A stretch of 64,000 bases of DNA from Rubricoccus sp038746605 (GTDB taxonomy: Bacteria; Bacteroidota; Rhodothermia; Rhodothermales; Rubricoccaceae), in NCBI GenBank assembly GCA_038746605.1, contig JBCDKM010000023.1, forward strand, positions 1 to 64,000. Reading direction: 5' to 3'. The translations under genes were made by a program, and so were the position numbers. Shown here piece after piece: positions 31,247-40,832 of the stretch. Within the stretch, counting starts at the first letter, position 1; each line of letters opens with the position of its first letter. A model generated the notes under the pieces. The model did no database searches and was not told where the DNA came from. It saw only the letters and a program-made list of their open reading frames with translations.

Positions 31247-33691
31247 TCACTCGTACCGGAGAGCATCGACAGGGTTGGTCCGCGCCGCCCTCACGGTTTG
31301 GATGCTCACGGCAGCCAAGGCCACGAGCGACACGATGCCTCCGGCGAAAAGGAAGAGGCTCAAGCCGAGGTCGATCCGGTAGGCGAAGGCGTCGAGCCAT
31401 CGGTGGGCCAGGACGTACGCGATGGGCACCGAGGCCACGAACGCAAAGACGACGAGGCGGAGAAAGCTGCCCGAGAGCAAGGCCGCGATCTGCCCAGATG
31501 TCGCCCCCAGCGACTTGCGGACGCCGATCTCTTGCGTCCGCTGCTCGGCAACGAGAGACGCGAGGCCGAAGAGTCCCAGGCATGCCACCAGGACCGCCAG
31601 GGCAGCGAACACGCCGACGGACTGCCCGAGTTGGAGGTCTCCCTCATACTGAGCCCGAATCTGATCGTTCAGGAACGTGGCCTCGAAGGGCTGATCTGGC
31701 AACACGCGCTGCCAGGTGCTGCGGAGGTCATCGAACGCACCAGCCGAGACGCCCGGCGCCAGCTTGACGAGCACGTGTGAGATCACGATCAACCCGGCCA
31801 CGTCGGTCGACTGAGCCGAGTAGTAGACCGAGGCGGGGATGGGATCTCGCGCCGATCCGTGATGGAAGTCCGCCACGACCCCCACGACGGTACCGGTGAG
31901 GCCCGGGCTGTTGTCCTCGTTGCCTGGCTCCACGACCCGCATCCGCTGCCCGAGTGCCTCGTCGGGCGCCCACCCCAGTTCGGAGACTGCCGTCTCGTTG
32001 ACGACGAGCAGGCGGTCCGGCGTCTGGAACGGGATCGACTCCGGCTCTTCGTGAGGTTCAGGAGCGCGCCCCGCGATGAAGCGGATGCCCATCGTCTCGA
32101 AGAAGTCAGGCCCGACGCCCTGGTCGTGGATGGGGAGCCCGCCCGTCTCCTGACCCTCGCGCCGAGCCACGCTCGGCATCTGGACGTCCTCGAGACCTGG
32201 GACCCCCATCGAAGCTGTGACCGCTTCCACGCCCGGCATCGCGGTAAGCGCGTCGCGAAGAGGCTCGTACGAGCGGCGCGCCGCTCCTGCCTCCACCACG
32301 ACCACCTGCTCGCGGTCAAAGCCGAGCTGGAGATCGCGCATGTAGTCGACTTGTGACTGAACGACGAGGGACCCGACAAGGAGTGCCACCGCGCACCCAA
32401 ATTGGACGATGACGAGCCCGGAACGGAGGCGCGCCGTTCCCCGGGGACGCCGCATCACGCCTCGCAGGGACAACGCAGGCTGCTGGCGCGAAACGAGGAA
32501 GGCGGGATACCCCCCGGCAATGAGCCCGGTCAGAAGGACCATCCCGACGAGGAGAGCCACCGACTCAAACCCGACGACGGACGCGAGATCCTGTCCGGCC
32601 ACCTGACTGGCCCACGGCAGGGCCACGGCTACGATGCCCAAAGCGAGGACCACCGCGACCCCGATCTGCACATACGTGTCCACCAGAGACTCGACGACGA
32701 GTTGATACCGCTGAGCACCCACCGAGCGCCGGACCCCCGACGCGCGAACCTGAGCGGTCATTCGCGCCACCGCGAGGTTCGCGAAGTTGATGCAGGCGAG
32801 CAGGAGAACGATCAGTGCCAGAGCAGAGAGCCCGTAGACGAGCGTGATCGACCCCATCGCACCGGGCTCTCCCTCGGGGAGTGGGTTCAGATAGATGTCC
32901 GTCAGAGGTTGGAGGCGGAGAGGCGCGGCCTCCTCCTCCGCTCGCTCTGCGAGGGCTGACGTGGCGCTCGCAGCAATCGCTTCCGGGTCCGCGCCTTCGG
33001 CCAGCCGCGCGTACGTGTACAGTCCGGGCCAGTCGAACTGAGTCAAGGGTCCGTACTGCCCCTCCAGGGTCGCCGCTGCTGTGAGGACATCGACATCGAG
33101 ATGCGAGCGTCCGGGCGGATCTGCCAGGATACCCGTCACGGTCAGAGGCAGTTGGTCCGGCTCGCTGTACCCGTCGTACATCAGAATGACCTGGCCCATC
33201 GGGTCAGCGTCTCCGAAGTAGCGACGCGCCGTCTCCTTCGAGAGGACGGCCGTACCGGGGGAGGCGAGCGCGGTCTCCTGGTCCCCAGCTGCGAGGCCAA
33301 ACGAGAACACGTCGAAGAACGAGGGATCCACATAGAAGAATCCGGTCTCCGCGAAAACCGCTCGCTCTGAGGTCGCACTCTCCGGCACCGTGATTCTGCG
33401 TTCCCAGGGCGCAACCCGGGCGGTTTGCTCCACGCCAGATGCGACCTCCGACAGCAACGCCGCATGACCGCCTCCCGTCCAGGCCGAACCGCCGTCCTCG
33501 CCCTCTTGCACGACTCGGACAATCTGGTCGGCAGAGGCGTGAAAGCGGTCGACGCTCCGCTCTGTCCCAATGAAGCATGCGATCAGCAAACAGCCCGCGA
33601 GGCCGATGGCGAGGCCAGAGACGTTGAGCACGGTATACCCAGCGTGTCGCCGCATCCGGCGAGCCGCGAGAGTGGCGTAGGTGAAGAGCAT
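31247..33691 (-). CDS. ABC transporter permease, MacB/FtsX type
   Basis: The product is 814 residues. It has two MacB/FtsX units: an N-terminal helix (HAGYTVLNVSGLAIGLAGCLLIACF) with a periplasmic MacB_PCD domain, an FtsX core of three helices at about 280-430, then a second periplasmic domain and a C-terminal FtsX core (LVACLGLFGLASLVAEQRTQEIGVRKSLGAT). These permeases work with a MacB-like ATPase to move lipoproteins or peptides or to drive efflux by mechanotransmission. No cognate ATPase gene is adjacent (the next ATPase is ABC-F, which is not a transporter). The ATG at 33691 begins the conserved N-terminus; the longer open frame upstream is not protein-like. Confidence 0.85.
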   Translation of the reverse strand: MLFTYATLAARRMRRHAGYTVLNVSGLAIGLAGCLLIACFIGTERSVDRFHASADQIVRVVQEGEDGGSAWTGGGHAALLSEVASGVEQTARVAPWERRITVPESATSERAVFAETGFFYVDPSFFDVFSFGLAAGDQETALASPGTAVLSKETARRYFGDADPMGQVILMYDGYSEPDQLPLTVTGILADPPGRSHLDVDVLTAAATLEGQYGPLTQFDWPGLYTYARLAEGADPEAIAASATSALAERAEEEAAPLRLQPLTDIYLNPLPEGEPGAMGSITLVYGLSALALIVLLLACINFANLAVARMTAQVRASGVRRSVGAQRYQLVVESLVDTYVQIGVAVVLALGIVAVALPWASQVAGQDLASVVGFESVALLVGMVLLTGLIAGGYPAFLVSRQQPALSLRGVMRRPRGTARLRSGLVIVQFGCAVALLVGSLVVQSQVDYMRDLQLGFDREQVVVVEAGAARRSYEPLRDALTAMPGVEAVTASMGVPGLEDVQMPSVARREGQETGGLPIHDQGVGPDFFETMGIRFIAGRAPEPHEEPESIPFQTPDRLLVVNETAVSELGWAPDEALGQRMRVVEPGNEDNSPGLTGTVVGVVADFHHGSARDPIPASVYYSAQSTDVAGLIVISHVLVKLAPGVSAGAFDDLRSTWQRVLPDQPFEATFLNDQIRAQYEGDLQLGQSVGVFAALAVLVACLGLFGLASLVAEQRTQEIGVRKSLGATSGQIAALLSGSFLRLVVFAFVASVPIAYVLAHRWLDAFAYRIDLGLSLFLFAGGIVSLVALAAVSIQTVRAARTNPVDALRYE

Positions 33692-34057
33692 GAAGGTGGA
33701 GGAGCCGGGGCGCCAGCGAGGAGAGACGGTCCGCGCCAGAGCCGAAGATGAGAAGGGAAGCGACAGGTTCGCGGGGTCGCGCGGCCGGTCAAACGCCGGG
33801 TCCCAAGCTCCGTGCCGGAGGATCCTGGTGCCGCCTGACGGCCCAGACGAGCGCTCGGACCCAAAAGGTGAGCGCCAGCGCACACCACAGCCGAGCGCTG
33901 AGGCACACCGCCCGCCTACACCAGCCACTGGGGACTCCGCATGGATTCCCGCGCTCCCGAGCACGAAGGGCACCGGGAAGAAGTAGCCTGGGTCCTCCCG
34001 CCTCGGTGCCTCCATCGGCACACCGAGGTGGGCCGACTCGCTCTCCTGTTTCCCACG
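33692..34057. other. Gene-free divergent gap with a looped palindrome
   Basis: No convincing gene. It separates the leftward permease gene from the rightward ABC-F gene and should hold both promoters. A looped palindrome copy sits at 33997-34032 close to the ABC-F start. Confidence 0.5.
33997..34032. repeat. Palindrome family member with a 12-nt loop
   Basis: CCCGCCTCGGTG and CACCGAGGTGGG form a 12-bp stem with one G-T type mismatch. It ends 25 bp before the ABC-F start codon. Confidence 0.75.
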
Positions 34058-35959
34058 ATGGCTCTCCTCACCTTCGAAAACGTCCGCAAGGACTACGGCA
34101 CCAAGCCGATCCTCGACGACGCATCCCTCGTCATCGAAGCGGGCGAAAAGGTGGGCGTCATCGGCGCCAACGGCGCTGGGAAGACCACACTGCTCCGCAT
34201 CGCCGCGGGCGTGGAGCCACCGGACGGTGGGCGCGTGATCGTCCACAACGGAGCGCGCGTCGGCTTCCTCACACAGCGGCCCGACTTCCAGCCCGGCCAG
34301 ACGGTCCTCGATGCCGTCTTCGCGGGCACAGGCCCCACGATCTCGCTCGTGCGCGACTACGAGGACGTGCTCCACAAGCTGGATCAGCGGCCTGGCGATG
34401 CCGATCTCACGGCGCGACTCACGGCCCTCTCCGGCAAGATGGACGCAGCGGGCGCATGGGACCTGGAAGCGCAGGTCCACGCCGTGCTGGACCGCCTCGG
34501 CATCACCGACACCGACGCGACGGTGGAGACACTCAGCGGCGGGCAGCGCAAGCGCGTCGCCCTCGCGCGGGTCCTCGTGGAACGGCCCGACCTGCTCATC
34601 CTCGATGAGCCGACGAACCACCTCGACACGGAGACCATCGGCTGGCTGGAAGGCTTCCTCGCGAGTTGGACCGGCGCGCTGCTGCTCGTCACGCACGACC
34701 GGTATTTCCTGGACCGCGTCGTGAGCCACATGCTCGAAGTGGCGGGCGGCGAGGTGGCGCGATACGTCGGCACGTACTCCGACTACCTCCAGAAGAAGGC
34801 CGAGGAGGAGGAACTCGCGGCCAAGGCCGAGGCGACACGGGCGAACCTCGCGAAGCGCGAACTGGCGTGGCTGCGGCGCGGCGCGAAGGCGCGGACGAGC
34901 AAGTCCAAGGCGCGCATCGCGGCGGCGCACGCGCTCTTCGAGGCCAAGCCGGACGCGCCCGACGCAGAGATCGAGATCTCGTCCGTCTCCTCCCGCCTCG
35001 GCAAGAAAGTGGTGGAACTGGAGGGCGTGACGAAAGGCTTCGACGGGCGCACGCTCGTTCGGGACTTCTCGCGCATCCTGACGCGCGGCGAGCGGATCGG
35101 CATCATCGGCCCCAACGGGGCGGGCAAGACGACGCTGCTGGAGATGATCGCCGGACGCCTCGCGCCGGATTCCGGCTCTGTCGAGATCGGCCCGACGGTG
35201 AACATCGGCTATTTCGACCAGGAATCACGCATCCTGAACGACGAGCAGCGCGTGATCGACACCATCACGGAGGTCGCCGAGAACGTCCGCACCGCCGATG
35301 GCAAGACGATCACGGCGAGCCAGATGCTGGAGCGGTTCCTCTTCCCCGGGAAGGCGCAGTACACGCCCGTCGGGCTGCTCTCCGGTGGCGAGCGGCGGCG
35401 CCTCGTGCTGCTCCGCGTCCTCATGGGCGCGCCCAACGTGCTGCTCCTCGATGAGCCCACCAACGACCTCGACATCCCCACGCTCGTCGCGCTGGAAACG
35501 TACCTGGACGACTTCGGCGGCACGCTGATTACCGTCTCCCACGACCGCTACTTCCTGGACCGCACGGCGGACATGCTCCTTCGCTTCGAGGACGGCGGGC
35601 GCATCCGCGAGATTCCGGGCAACTACAGCGCGTGGCTGGAGATCAAGGCGCGAGAGGACAAGGCCCGCGACGCTGCCGAGGTGGCCAGGGCCACGAAGGC
35701 TCCAGCCCCTCCCCTACCCTCGCGTGAGACCTCGACAGACGCTCCCAAGAAACTGTCGTACAAGGAGAAGCGGGAACTGGAAGAGGTAGAGGCGCGCATC
35801 GCGGAGGCCGAAGAACGCCAGCCTCGGTTGGAGGCGCTCCTCACCGAGCATGCCACCGACGCGGAGAAGGTGGTCGCCTACAGTGAGGAGTTGGGCGCCC
35901 TCCTGACGCAACTGGACGCGGACATCGAGCGCTGGGCCGAGTTGGCCGACCGCGCCTGA
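34058..35959 (+). CDS. ABC-F family ATPase (Uup-like)
   Basis: The product is 633 residues with two ABC cassettes and no membrane segments. Cassette 1 has Walker A GANGAGKTT (from residue 36) and signature LSGGQRKR. Cassette 2 has Walker A GPNGAGKTT (from residue 351) and signature LSGGERRR. Both have DEPTNxLD Walker B/D-loops. The inter-domain linker is charged and coiled (KAEEEELAAKAEATRANLAKREL). A C-terminal coiled coil (KLSYKEKRELEEVEARIAEAEERQPRL) matches the Uup ABC_tran_CTD domain. ABC-F proteins act on the ribosome (translation factors or antibiotic protection). The ATG at 34058 starts cassette 1. Confidence 0.9.
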   Translation: MALLTFENVRKDYGTKPILDDASLVIEAGEKVGVIGANGAGKTTLLRIAAGVEPPDGGRVIVHNGARVGFLTQRPDFQPGQTVLDAVFAGTGPTISLVRDYEDVLHKLDQRPGDADLTARLTALSGKMDAAGAWDLEAQVHAVLDRLGITDTDATVETLSGGQRKRVALARVLVERPDLLILDEPTNHLDTETIGWLEGFLASWTGALLLVTHDRYFLDRVVSHMLEVAGGEVARYVGTYSDYLQKKAEEEELAAKAEATRANLAKRELAWLRRGAKARTSKSKARIAAAHALFEAKPDAPDAEIEISSVSSRLGKKVVELEGVTKGFDGRTLVRDFSRILTRGERIGIIGPNGAGKTTLLEMIAGRLAPDSGSVEIGPTVNIGYFDQESRILNDEQRVIDTITEVAENVRTADGKTITASQMLERFLFPGKAQYTPVGLLSGGERRRLVLLRVLMGAPNVLLLDEPTNDLDIPTLVALETYLDDFGGTLITVSHDRYFLDRTADMLLRFEDGGRIREIPGNYSAWLEIKAREDKARDAAEVARATKAPAPPLPSRETSTDAPKKLSYKEKRELEEVEARIAEAEERQPRLEALLTEHATDAEKVVAYSEELGALLTQLDADIERWAELADRA

Positions 35960-35964
35960 GTCTG

Positions 35965-36002
35965 CCCCCCTCGGGTCCCTCGCGGGCCGCCCCGAGGCGG
36001 GA
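35965..36002. repeat. Degenerate palindrome with an expanded centre
   Basis: CCCCCCTCGGG and CCCCGAGGCGGG surround a 15-nt centre. It lies between convergent stop codons of the ABC-F and monooxygenase genes and may terminate both. Confidence 0.55.
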
Positions 36003-37049
36003 CTAGCTCGCGACGACCTCGGCGGCTCCCGTCCGCGATGCGACCTCGCGGCGCACCACCGGCGCCACGTCGCGACCGAAGATCTCGATGGCGCGCATCA
36101 CGTCCGCATGCTCAATGGGCCCGACGGTGAGTTGGAGCAGATGCCGGTCGTGCCCGAACAGCTCGTGCGCGTAGAGCAGCTTGTCGATGGCCTCTTGCGC
36201 GTTGCCAAGCACGAGAGCCCCCTCCAGACTGCGCTCCGCGTCGAAGTGGGCGCGAGAAGACGGCGGCCAGCCCCGCTCTGCACCGATTCGGTCCATCGTC
36301 GCCTTGAACGGCGCGTACGCGATCTCGACGGCCCGCTCGGTGGTGTCCGCGAGAAAGCCGTGGCCGTTGATGCTGACCTTGAGCGCGGCGGGGTCGTGGC
36401 CCGCCTCGGCGGCGGCACGGTAGTAGAGATCCACGAGTGGCGCGAACCGCTTCGGCTGGCCTCCGATGATGGCGAGTGCGAGCGGGAGCCCGAGTACACC
36501 CGCTCGGATCACGGAGTTCGGCGTGCCACCGACCGCGATCCAAACCGGCAACGGGTCCTGCTGAGGACGCGGGTACACGCCTTGGCCGGTCAGCGGTGCG
36601 CGATGGCGTCCGCTCCAGTTCACGCGCTCGTCGGCGCGGAGCGCGAGGAGCAGTTCGAGCTTCTCCGAGAAGAGCGAGTCATAGTCCTGGAGGTCCTGGC
36701 CGAAGAGCGGGAACGACTCCGTGAAGGAGCCTCGGCCGACGATCATCTCGGCGCGACCGTCGGAGAGCAGATCCAGCGTCGAGAACTGCTGGAAGGCACG
36801 GACCGGGTCTTCAGAGGAGAGCACCGTGACCGAACTCGTGAGGCGAATCTGTTTCGTGCGCGCCGCAGCGGCGGCCAGTACCACAGCGGGAGAGCTTGCA
36901 GCGTAGTCCGGCCGGTGATGCTCACCGACGCCGAACACGTCGAGGCCGAGTTGGTCGGCCAGCTCAATCTCCTCCACGAGGTCGCGTAGACGAGAGGATT
37001 GGGTGTGACCGGGGGGCACTTCGGCGAAGGAGAAGAGGCCGAGTTCCAT
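36003..37049 (-). CDS. Luciferase-like FMN-dependent monooxygenase (LLM class)
   Basis: The product is 348 residues, a TIM barrel of the bacterial luciferase type. Motifs seen: FGVGEHHRPDYAASSPAVVLAAAAARTKQIRL near the N-terminus, SSVTVLSSEDPVRAFQQFSTLDLLSDGR, and PVWIAVGGTPNSV. These enzymes use reduced flavin and O2 to oxidise alkanals or similar substrates. The substrate cannot be told. It is separated from its neighbour by a palindrome. Confidence 0.85.
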   Translation of the reverse strand: MELGLFSFAEVPPGHTQSSRLRDLVEEIELADQLGLDVFGVGEHHRPDYAASSPAVVLAAAAARTKQIRLTSSVTVLSSEDPVRAFQQFSTLDLLSDGRAEMIVGRGSFTESFPLFGQDLQDYDSLFSEKLELLLALRADERVNWSGRHRAPLTGQGVYPRPQQDPLPVWIAVGGTPNSVIRAGVLGLPLALAIIGGQPKRFAPLVDLYYRAAAEAGHDPAALKVSINGHGFLADTTERAVEIAYAPFKATMDRIGAERGWPPSSRAHFDAERSLEGALVLGNAQEAIDKLLYAHELFGHDRHLLQLTVGPIEHADVMRAIEIFGRDVAPVVRREVASRTGAAEVVAS

Positions 37050-37110
37050 GCGTCGTGATGCTTGTTACGACAGGCAAACGCACAGGGTACCCGAGAGGTC
37101 CCGGGTCGGT

Positions 37111-37130
37111 CCGCCTCGGCACCGAGGCGG
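37111..37130. repeat. Intergenic palindrome, family CCGCCTCGGNNCCGAGGCGG
   Basis: Perfect arms, centre CA. It lies in the divergent gap between the monooxygenase and the DUF4062-STAND gene. Confidence 0.9.
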
Positions 37131-37241
37131 AGGTAGTCGAGTGATTCACGGCAATACCAAGGTGGTTGCGCCTAGACGTGCGAGAATAGAGAGTCTATCC
37201 TGTCTCGAAGGGTTTCGTGCGTAGGACGGGTAGTATCCTCG

Positions 37242-40200
37242 ATGCATCTGCCCGGCACTTTCTCGGTAGATCCCGTCCGCTACCCCGCACGCATCGTGTC
37301 TGCTGCTACCTCCCACCCACCGAAGTCTGTCCCTCAGGTCATGGTGTCGAGCACCTATTCCGACCTGCGGTCACATCGCGAGGTTCTGATTGAGGCCCTC
37401 AATCAGCACGAGCTGCACCCTAGAGTGATGGAGCATTCGGCCGCGCAATGGGCGGATGTGCTCGCCTCCTCGCTGAAGATGGTGCGCGAAAGCGCAGCCT
37501 ATGTCGCGATCATCGGCCGCCGGTACGGTCAGATCCCGGACGACCCTGAGCGCAACCCGAGAAACCTCTCGATTACAGAGCTAGAGTTCAAGGAGGCACA
37601 GCGTCTCGGGCGGCCGACGTGGGTGTTCTTCATGAGCGAGGAGCACCTCATAAGAGAGCGGGACATTGAGGGCGATCCCGAGAAGAAAGTCAAACTGGCC
37701 AACTTCCGGGAACGCGCGAAGAAGTGGGCGAGCGGCTCAGGCCTAGAGCGGGTGTACGCAACCTTCGACAGCGTGAAGAGCTTCGCAACTGTGATCAGCC
37801 GCCCTGTCTCCGATTTGCGAGAGCACCTGATCCTCGCGCCACCTCCGGAACCTCCTGCAGAAACTCCCGAACCCGATGCGGAAGCACAGGAGGAGACGAG
37901 CCGCACCCGCACCCCACCGGATCTCTACGCTGAGCCTTCATACCTCGGCTCCCACGCCTTCGTCGGTCGACAGGCAGAACTCGACACCCTCACCGACTGG
38001 GCCGACCCTGCTGACCCCACTCCCCTCCTCCTCTTCGAAGCCATCGGGGGATCGGGCAAGAGCCTCCTCACCTGGGAGTGGGCCACGAACCTCGCCCCTG
38101 ATCTACGGTCGGGTGACCAGGCCTGGGCCGGTCGCTTCTGGTACTCGTTCTACGAGCGGGGCGCCGTCATGGCAGACTTTTGCCGCCACGCACTCGCCTA
38201 CATCACGAGTCAGCCTGTTGAGGACTTCCGCAAGATGAAGACGCCGGAGTTGGGCGGGCAGCTCCTCGCCTATCTCCAGAAACGCTCCTGGCTCCTCGTC
38301 CTCGACGGCCTCGAACGCGTCCTCGTCGCTTATCACCGCCTGGACGCCGCTCAACTTCCCGACGAGGCGGCCGGCGATCCGACCGACGCAATCCTCGGCA
38401 CCCGCGTCCCGACCTCCACCATCCGCGACGAAGACGGCGACCTCCTCCGGTACCTCTCCACCGCCAGTCCCTCGAAGATCCTCGTCACGACCCGGCTCAC
38501 GCCTCGCTCCCTTCTCAACCCGGCCGGGCTTCCCATCCCAGGGGTCCGCCGGGAGTCATTGGCGGGTCTCCGCCCGGCCGACGCCGAGACCCTCTTCCGG
38601 GCTGCAGGAGACATCACAGGAGACTCCACCGCCATCCGAGCCTACCTGCGGGAGAATTGCAACAACCACCCGCTGGTGATCGGCGTGCTCGCGGGGCTCG
38701 TCGCCAACTACTTCCCGGACCGCGGCAACTTCGACGCCTGGGTGTCCGACGCAGGGCCCGAGGGCGGGGCACGTCTAGACCTCGGGAAACTGGACCTCGT
38801 GCAGAGGCGGAACCACATTCTACGCGCAGCGATGGCGGACCTGCCGGAGGCGAGCCGACAGTTGCTCTCGACGCTCGCGCTAATCTCCTCAGCGGTAGAC
38901 ACCGAGACATTGGCAGCGTTCAACCCGCACCTCCCGCCCGAGCCGGAGACCGTGCCTGTACCTACACCACCTGAGGAGCGATGGCCATACACGTGGGACC
39001 ACCAGAAGGACGATTGGAAAGCAGAAAAGCAGCGGGAGTATGAGGCAGCGCTGGCAGAGCGAGCCGCCTACGAGAAGGCATTCGCCTCATGGAAGGCGTC
39101 GGAGGAAGTAGCGACCGCCCCTACCCGCCTAGGTAAGACCGTGCAGGACCTCGAAGCGCGGGGGCTGGTGCAGTACGACGCCCAGGAGAAGCGCTATGAC
39201 CTGCACCCAGTGGTGCGAGGGGTGGCGTCGGGGTCACTGGAGGGAGAAGAGAAGGCGGCGGTCGGTCAGCAGGTGGTGGATCACTTCTCTTCGGTGGTGC
39301 ACAACCCGTACGACGAGGCGGAAACGCTGGAGGACGTGGCGTCGGGGGTGCAGGTAGTACGGACGCTTCTGGCTCTTGGGCGGATGCAGGAGGCCGTAGA
39401 CGTATTCCAAGGGGAGCTTGCGAATGCATTTATCTTCAACCTCGAAGCGAATGTGGAGGCCCTGGCACTACTCCGACCACTTTTTCCAGAGGGGTGGGGA
39501 GAGCCGGAAGGGTTAGACAACCGCCACGCGAGCTACATCGCCTCTTGCGCAGCGACCGCTTTGTACGGAAGGGGTCAGTTCGACGCGGCGCTGGCCTCGT
39601 TCGGTACCTCGCTGCGCCTCCACCTGAGAGCGAAGGACTGGTTCGAAACGGCCGGAGGACTTAGGAGCCATGCCACCTGCCTGAGAGAACAGAACCGGGT
39701 GGCAGCATCGGACCGGATCTACTCCTTGGCCCTCAACCTTGCGGAGGTCTGGGATGACAAGCAGGGCGTGTTCATGGGCCGCCTTTTCCTGTTCCAATCG
39801 CAGGCTCGTGTCGGCGATTGGGAATCGGCGTGGGGGACATGGGAGGCGCTGAACCCGATGGGTCGTGCGTGGAATCGGGCGGCGTATCGTCCGGGGAGTG
39901 CCGAGCGCCTCCTTGCTCAAGCCCAACTGTGGGAGGGAACGCTGGGAGAAAAGCAGCTCGTAGAGGCGATCCGCCTCGCCTCGAAGGGCCGCAGCCGCAC
40001 GAATCTCCGCTACCTCCATGGGATCCGGGGCGACTGGCGAGTAGAGCAGAAAGACTGGCCGAGCGCAGCGTCGGCGTTCCGGGAGGCCATGCGAATGGCG
40101 AACGAGCGGGGGTTGCGAGACGCCACGTCAGCGACCGGTCTGGTGCTCGCGAAGTGGCACTCGGGCGAGATGACGGAGGAGGCAGCCCGGGCAGAGACCG

Positions 40201-40533
40201 AACGACTATCGGCGGAGAGTGAAGCCCACTACTACCTCGCATTGCTATGGCAGGCGCTCAGCGAGCCTGATCGGGCAAAAAAACATGCACTCTCTGCATA
40301 CAAGTGGGCATGCTGCATACAAGTGGGCATGGGCCGACGGCGAACCGTATGTCCACCGCTACGATCTAGAACAGGCGAGAGAGCTACTGGAAGAACTGGG
40401 CGCCGAGATACCGGACCTGCCACCGTACGACCCGGAGAACGATCCGCCGTTCGAGTGGGAGGCAGACGTGCAGGCCGCCATTGAGCGACTTCGAGCAGAG
40501 AAGGAGGCAAAAGGAGCAGACGAGGCTGAGTAG
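37242..40533 (+). pseudogene. DUF4062-STAND (NB-ARC-like) ATPase with TPR-like helical C-terminus, frameshifted near its 3' end
   Basis: The first frame runs from ATG 37242 to 40484. An N-terminal DUF4062 domain (VPQVMVSSTYSDLRSHREVL, YVAIIGRRYGQIP) is followed by a P-loop ATPase with GGSGKS (269-274) and LLVLDGLERVLVAY as Walker B. Helical repeats make up the rest. At 40294-40331 a 19-bp tandem duplication shifts the frame. Dropping one copy joins HALSAYKWA to the downstream frame, giving AYKWAWADGEPYVHRYDLEQARELLEELGAEIP and a sensible end at 40533; with both copies the protein ends in 51 aberrant residues. It was probably intact recently, and may be switched by repeat loss. The start could instead be GTG 37296. 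STAND proteins of this kind often act in defence; that role is inferred. Confidence 0.75.
40294..40331 (+). repeat. 19-bp perfect tandem duplication causing a frameshift
   Basis: CTGCATACAAGTGGGCATG occurs twice head to tail (40294-40312 and 40313-40331). Nineteen is not a multiple of three, so the duplication shifts the STAND gene reading frame. Confidence 0.95.
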
Positions 40534-40832
40534 CATCGTGGGGTTCGTGTCGGCCATCAGACTCGGCGGACGCAACCGACCTCGTCACGAGACACGAGGC
40601 GGCCAGCTTGCCTCGCCGCTCTATCCTCCGGCACCTCCCCTTGGCTTCCAGTTCCTCACCTGACACGCCCGCAGCAGCCCCGAGGCAGAGCCTTTCGTAG
40701 CTGGCACTCCTCGACGGTGTTCATCGCCGCTCAGAGGACCAAGCACACAGGGTAGTGAAGATCTCCGCCTCGGTGTCGGCCCCGTCCGCCTCGGTACCGA
40801 GGCGGGTGGGCCGCGGGCTCAGACCACACCGG
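40534..40832. other. Gap between the STAND gene and the uronate operon
   Basis: No gene is seen. It holds an incomplete palindrome half (CTCCGCCTCGGTGTCGG, about 40763-40779) directly followed by a perfect copy at 40786-40805. The operon ends here, so the palindromes may terminate it. Confidence 0.6.
40786..40805. repeat. Intergenic palindrome, family CCGCCTCGGNNCCGAGGCGG
   Basis: Perfect arms, centre TA. It begins 27 bp inside the gap after the stop of the last operon gene. Confidence 0.9.

Noticed and set aside
30732..31583. A 283-residue minus-strand open frame covering both tRNA genes.
   Set aside because: It overlaps two clear tRNA cloverleaves and a terminator and has no recognisable protein sequence.
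34058..35959. The ABC-F gene as the missing ATPase of the neighbouring MacB/FtsX-type permease.
   Set aside because: It has fused double cassettes with an ABC-F linker and the Uup-type C-terminal coiled coil; such proteins do not bind membrane permeases. The genes are also divergent.
40277..40283. A seven-A run just before the STAND gene frameshift as a programmed frameshift or sequencing error site.
   Set aside because: The frame is intact through the run (Ala-Lys-Lys-His); the break is fully explained by the 19-bp duplication 11 bp further on.
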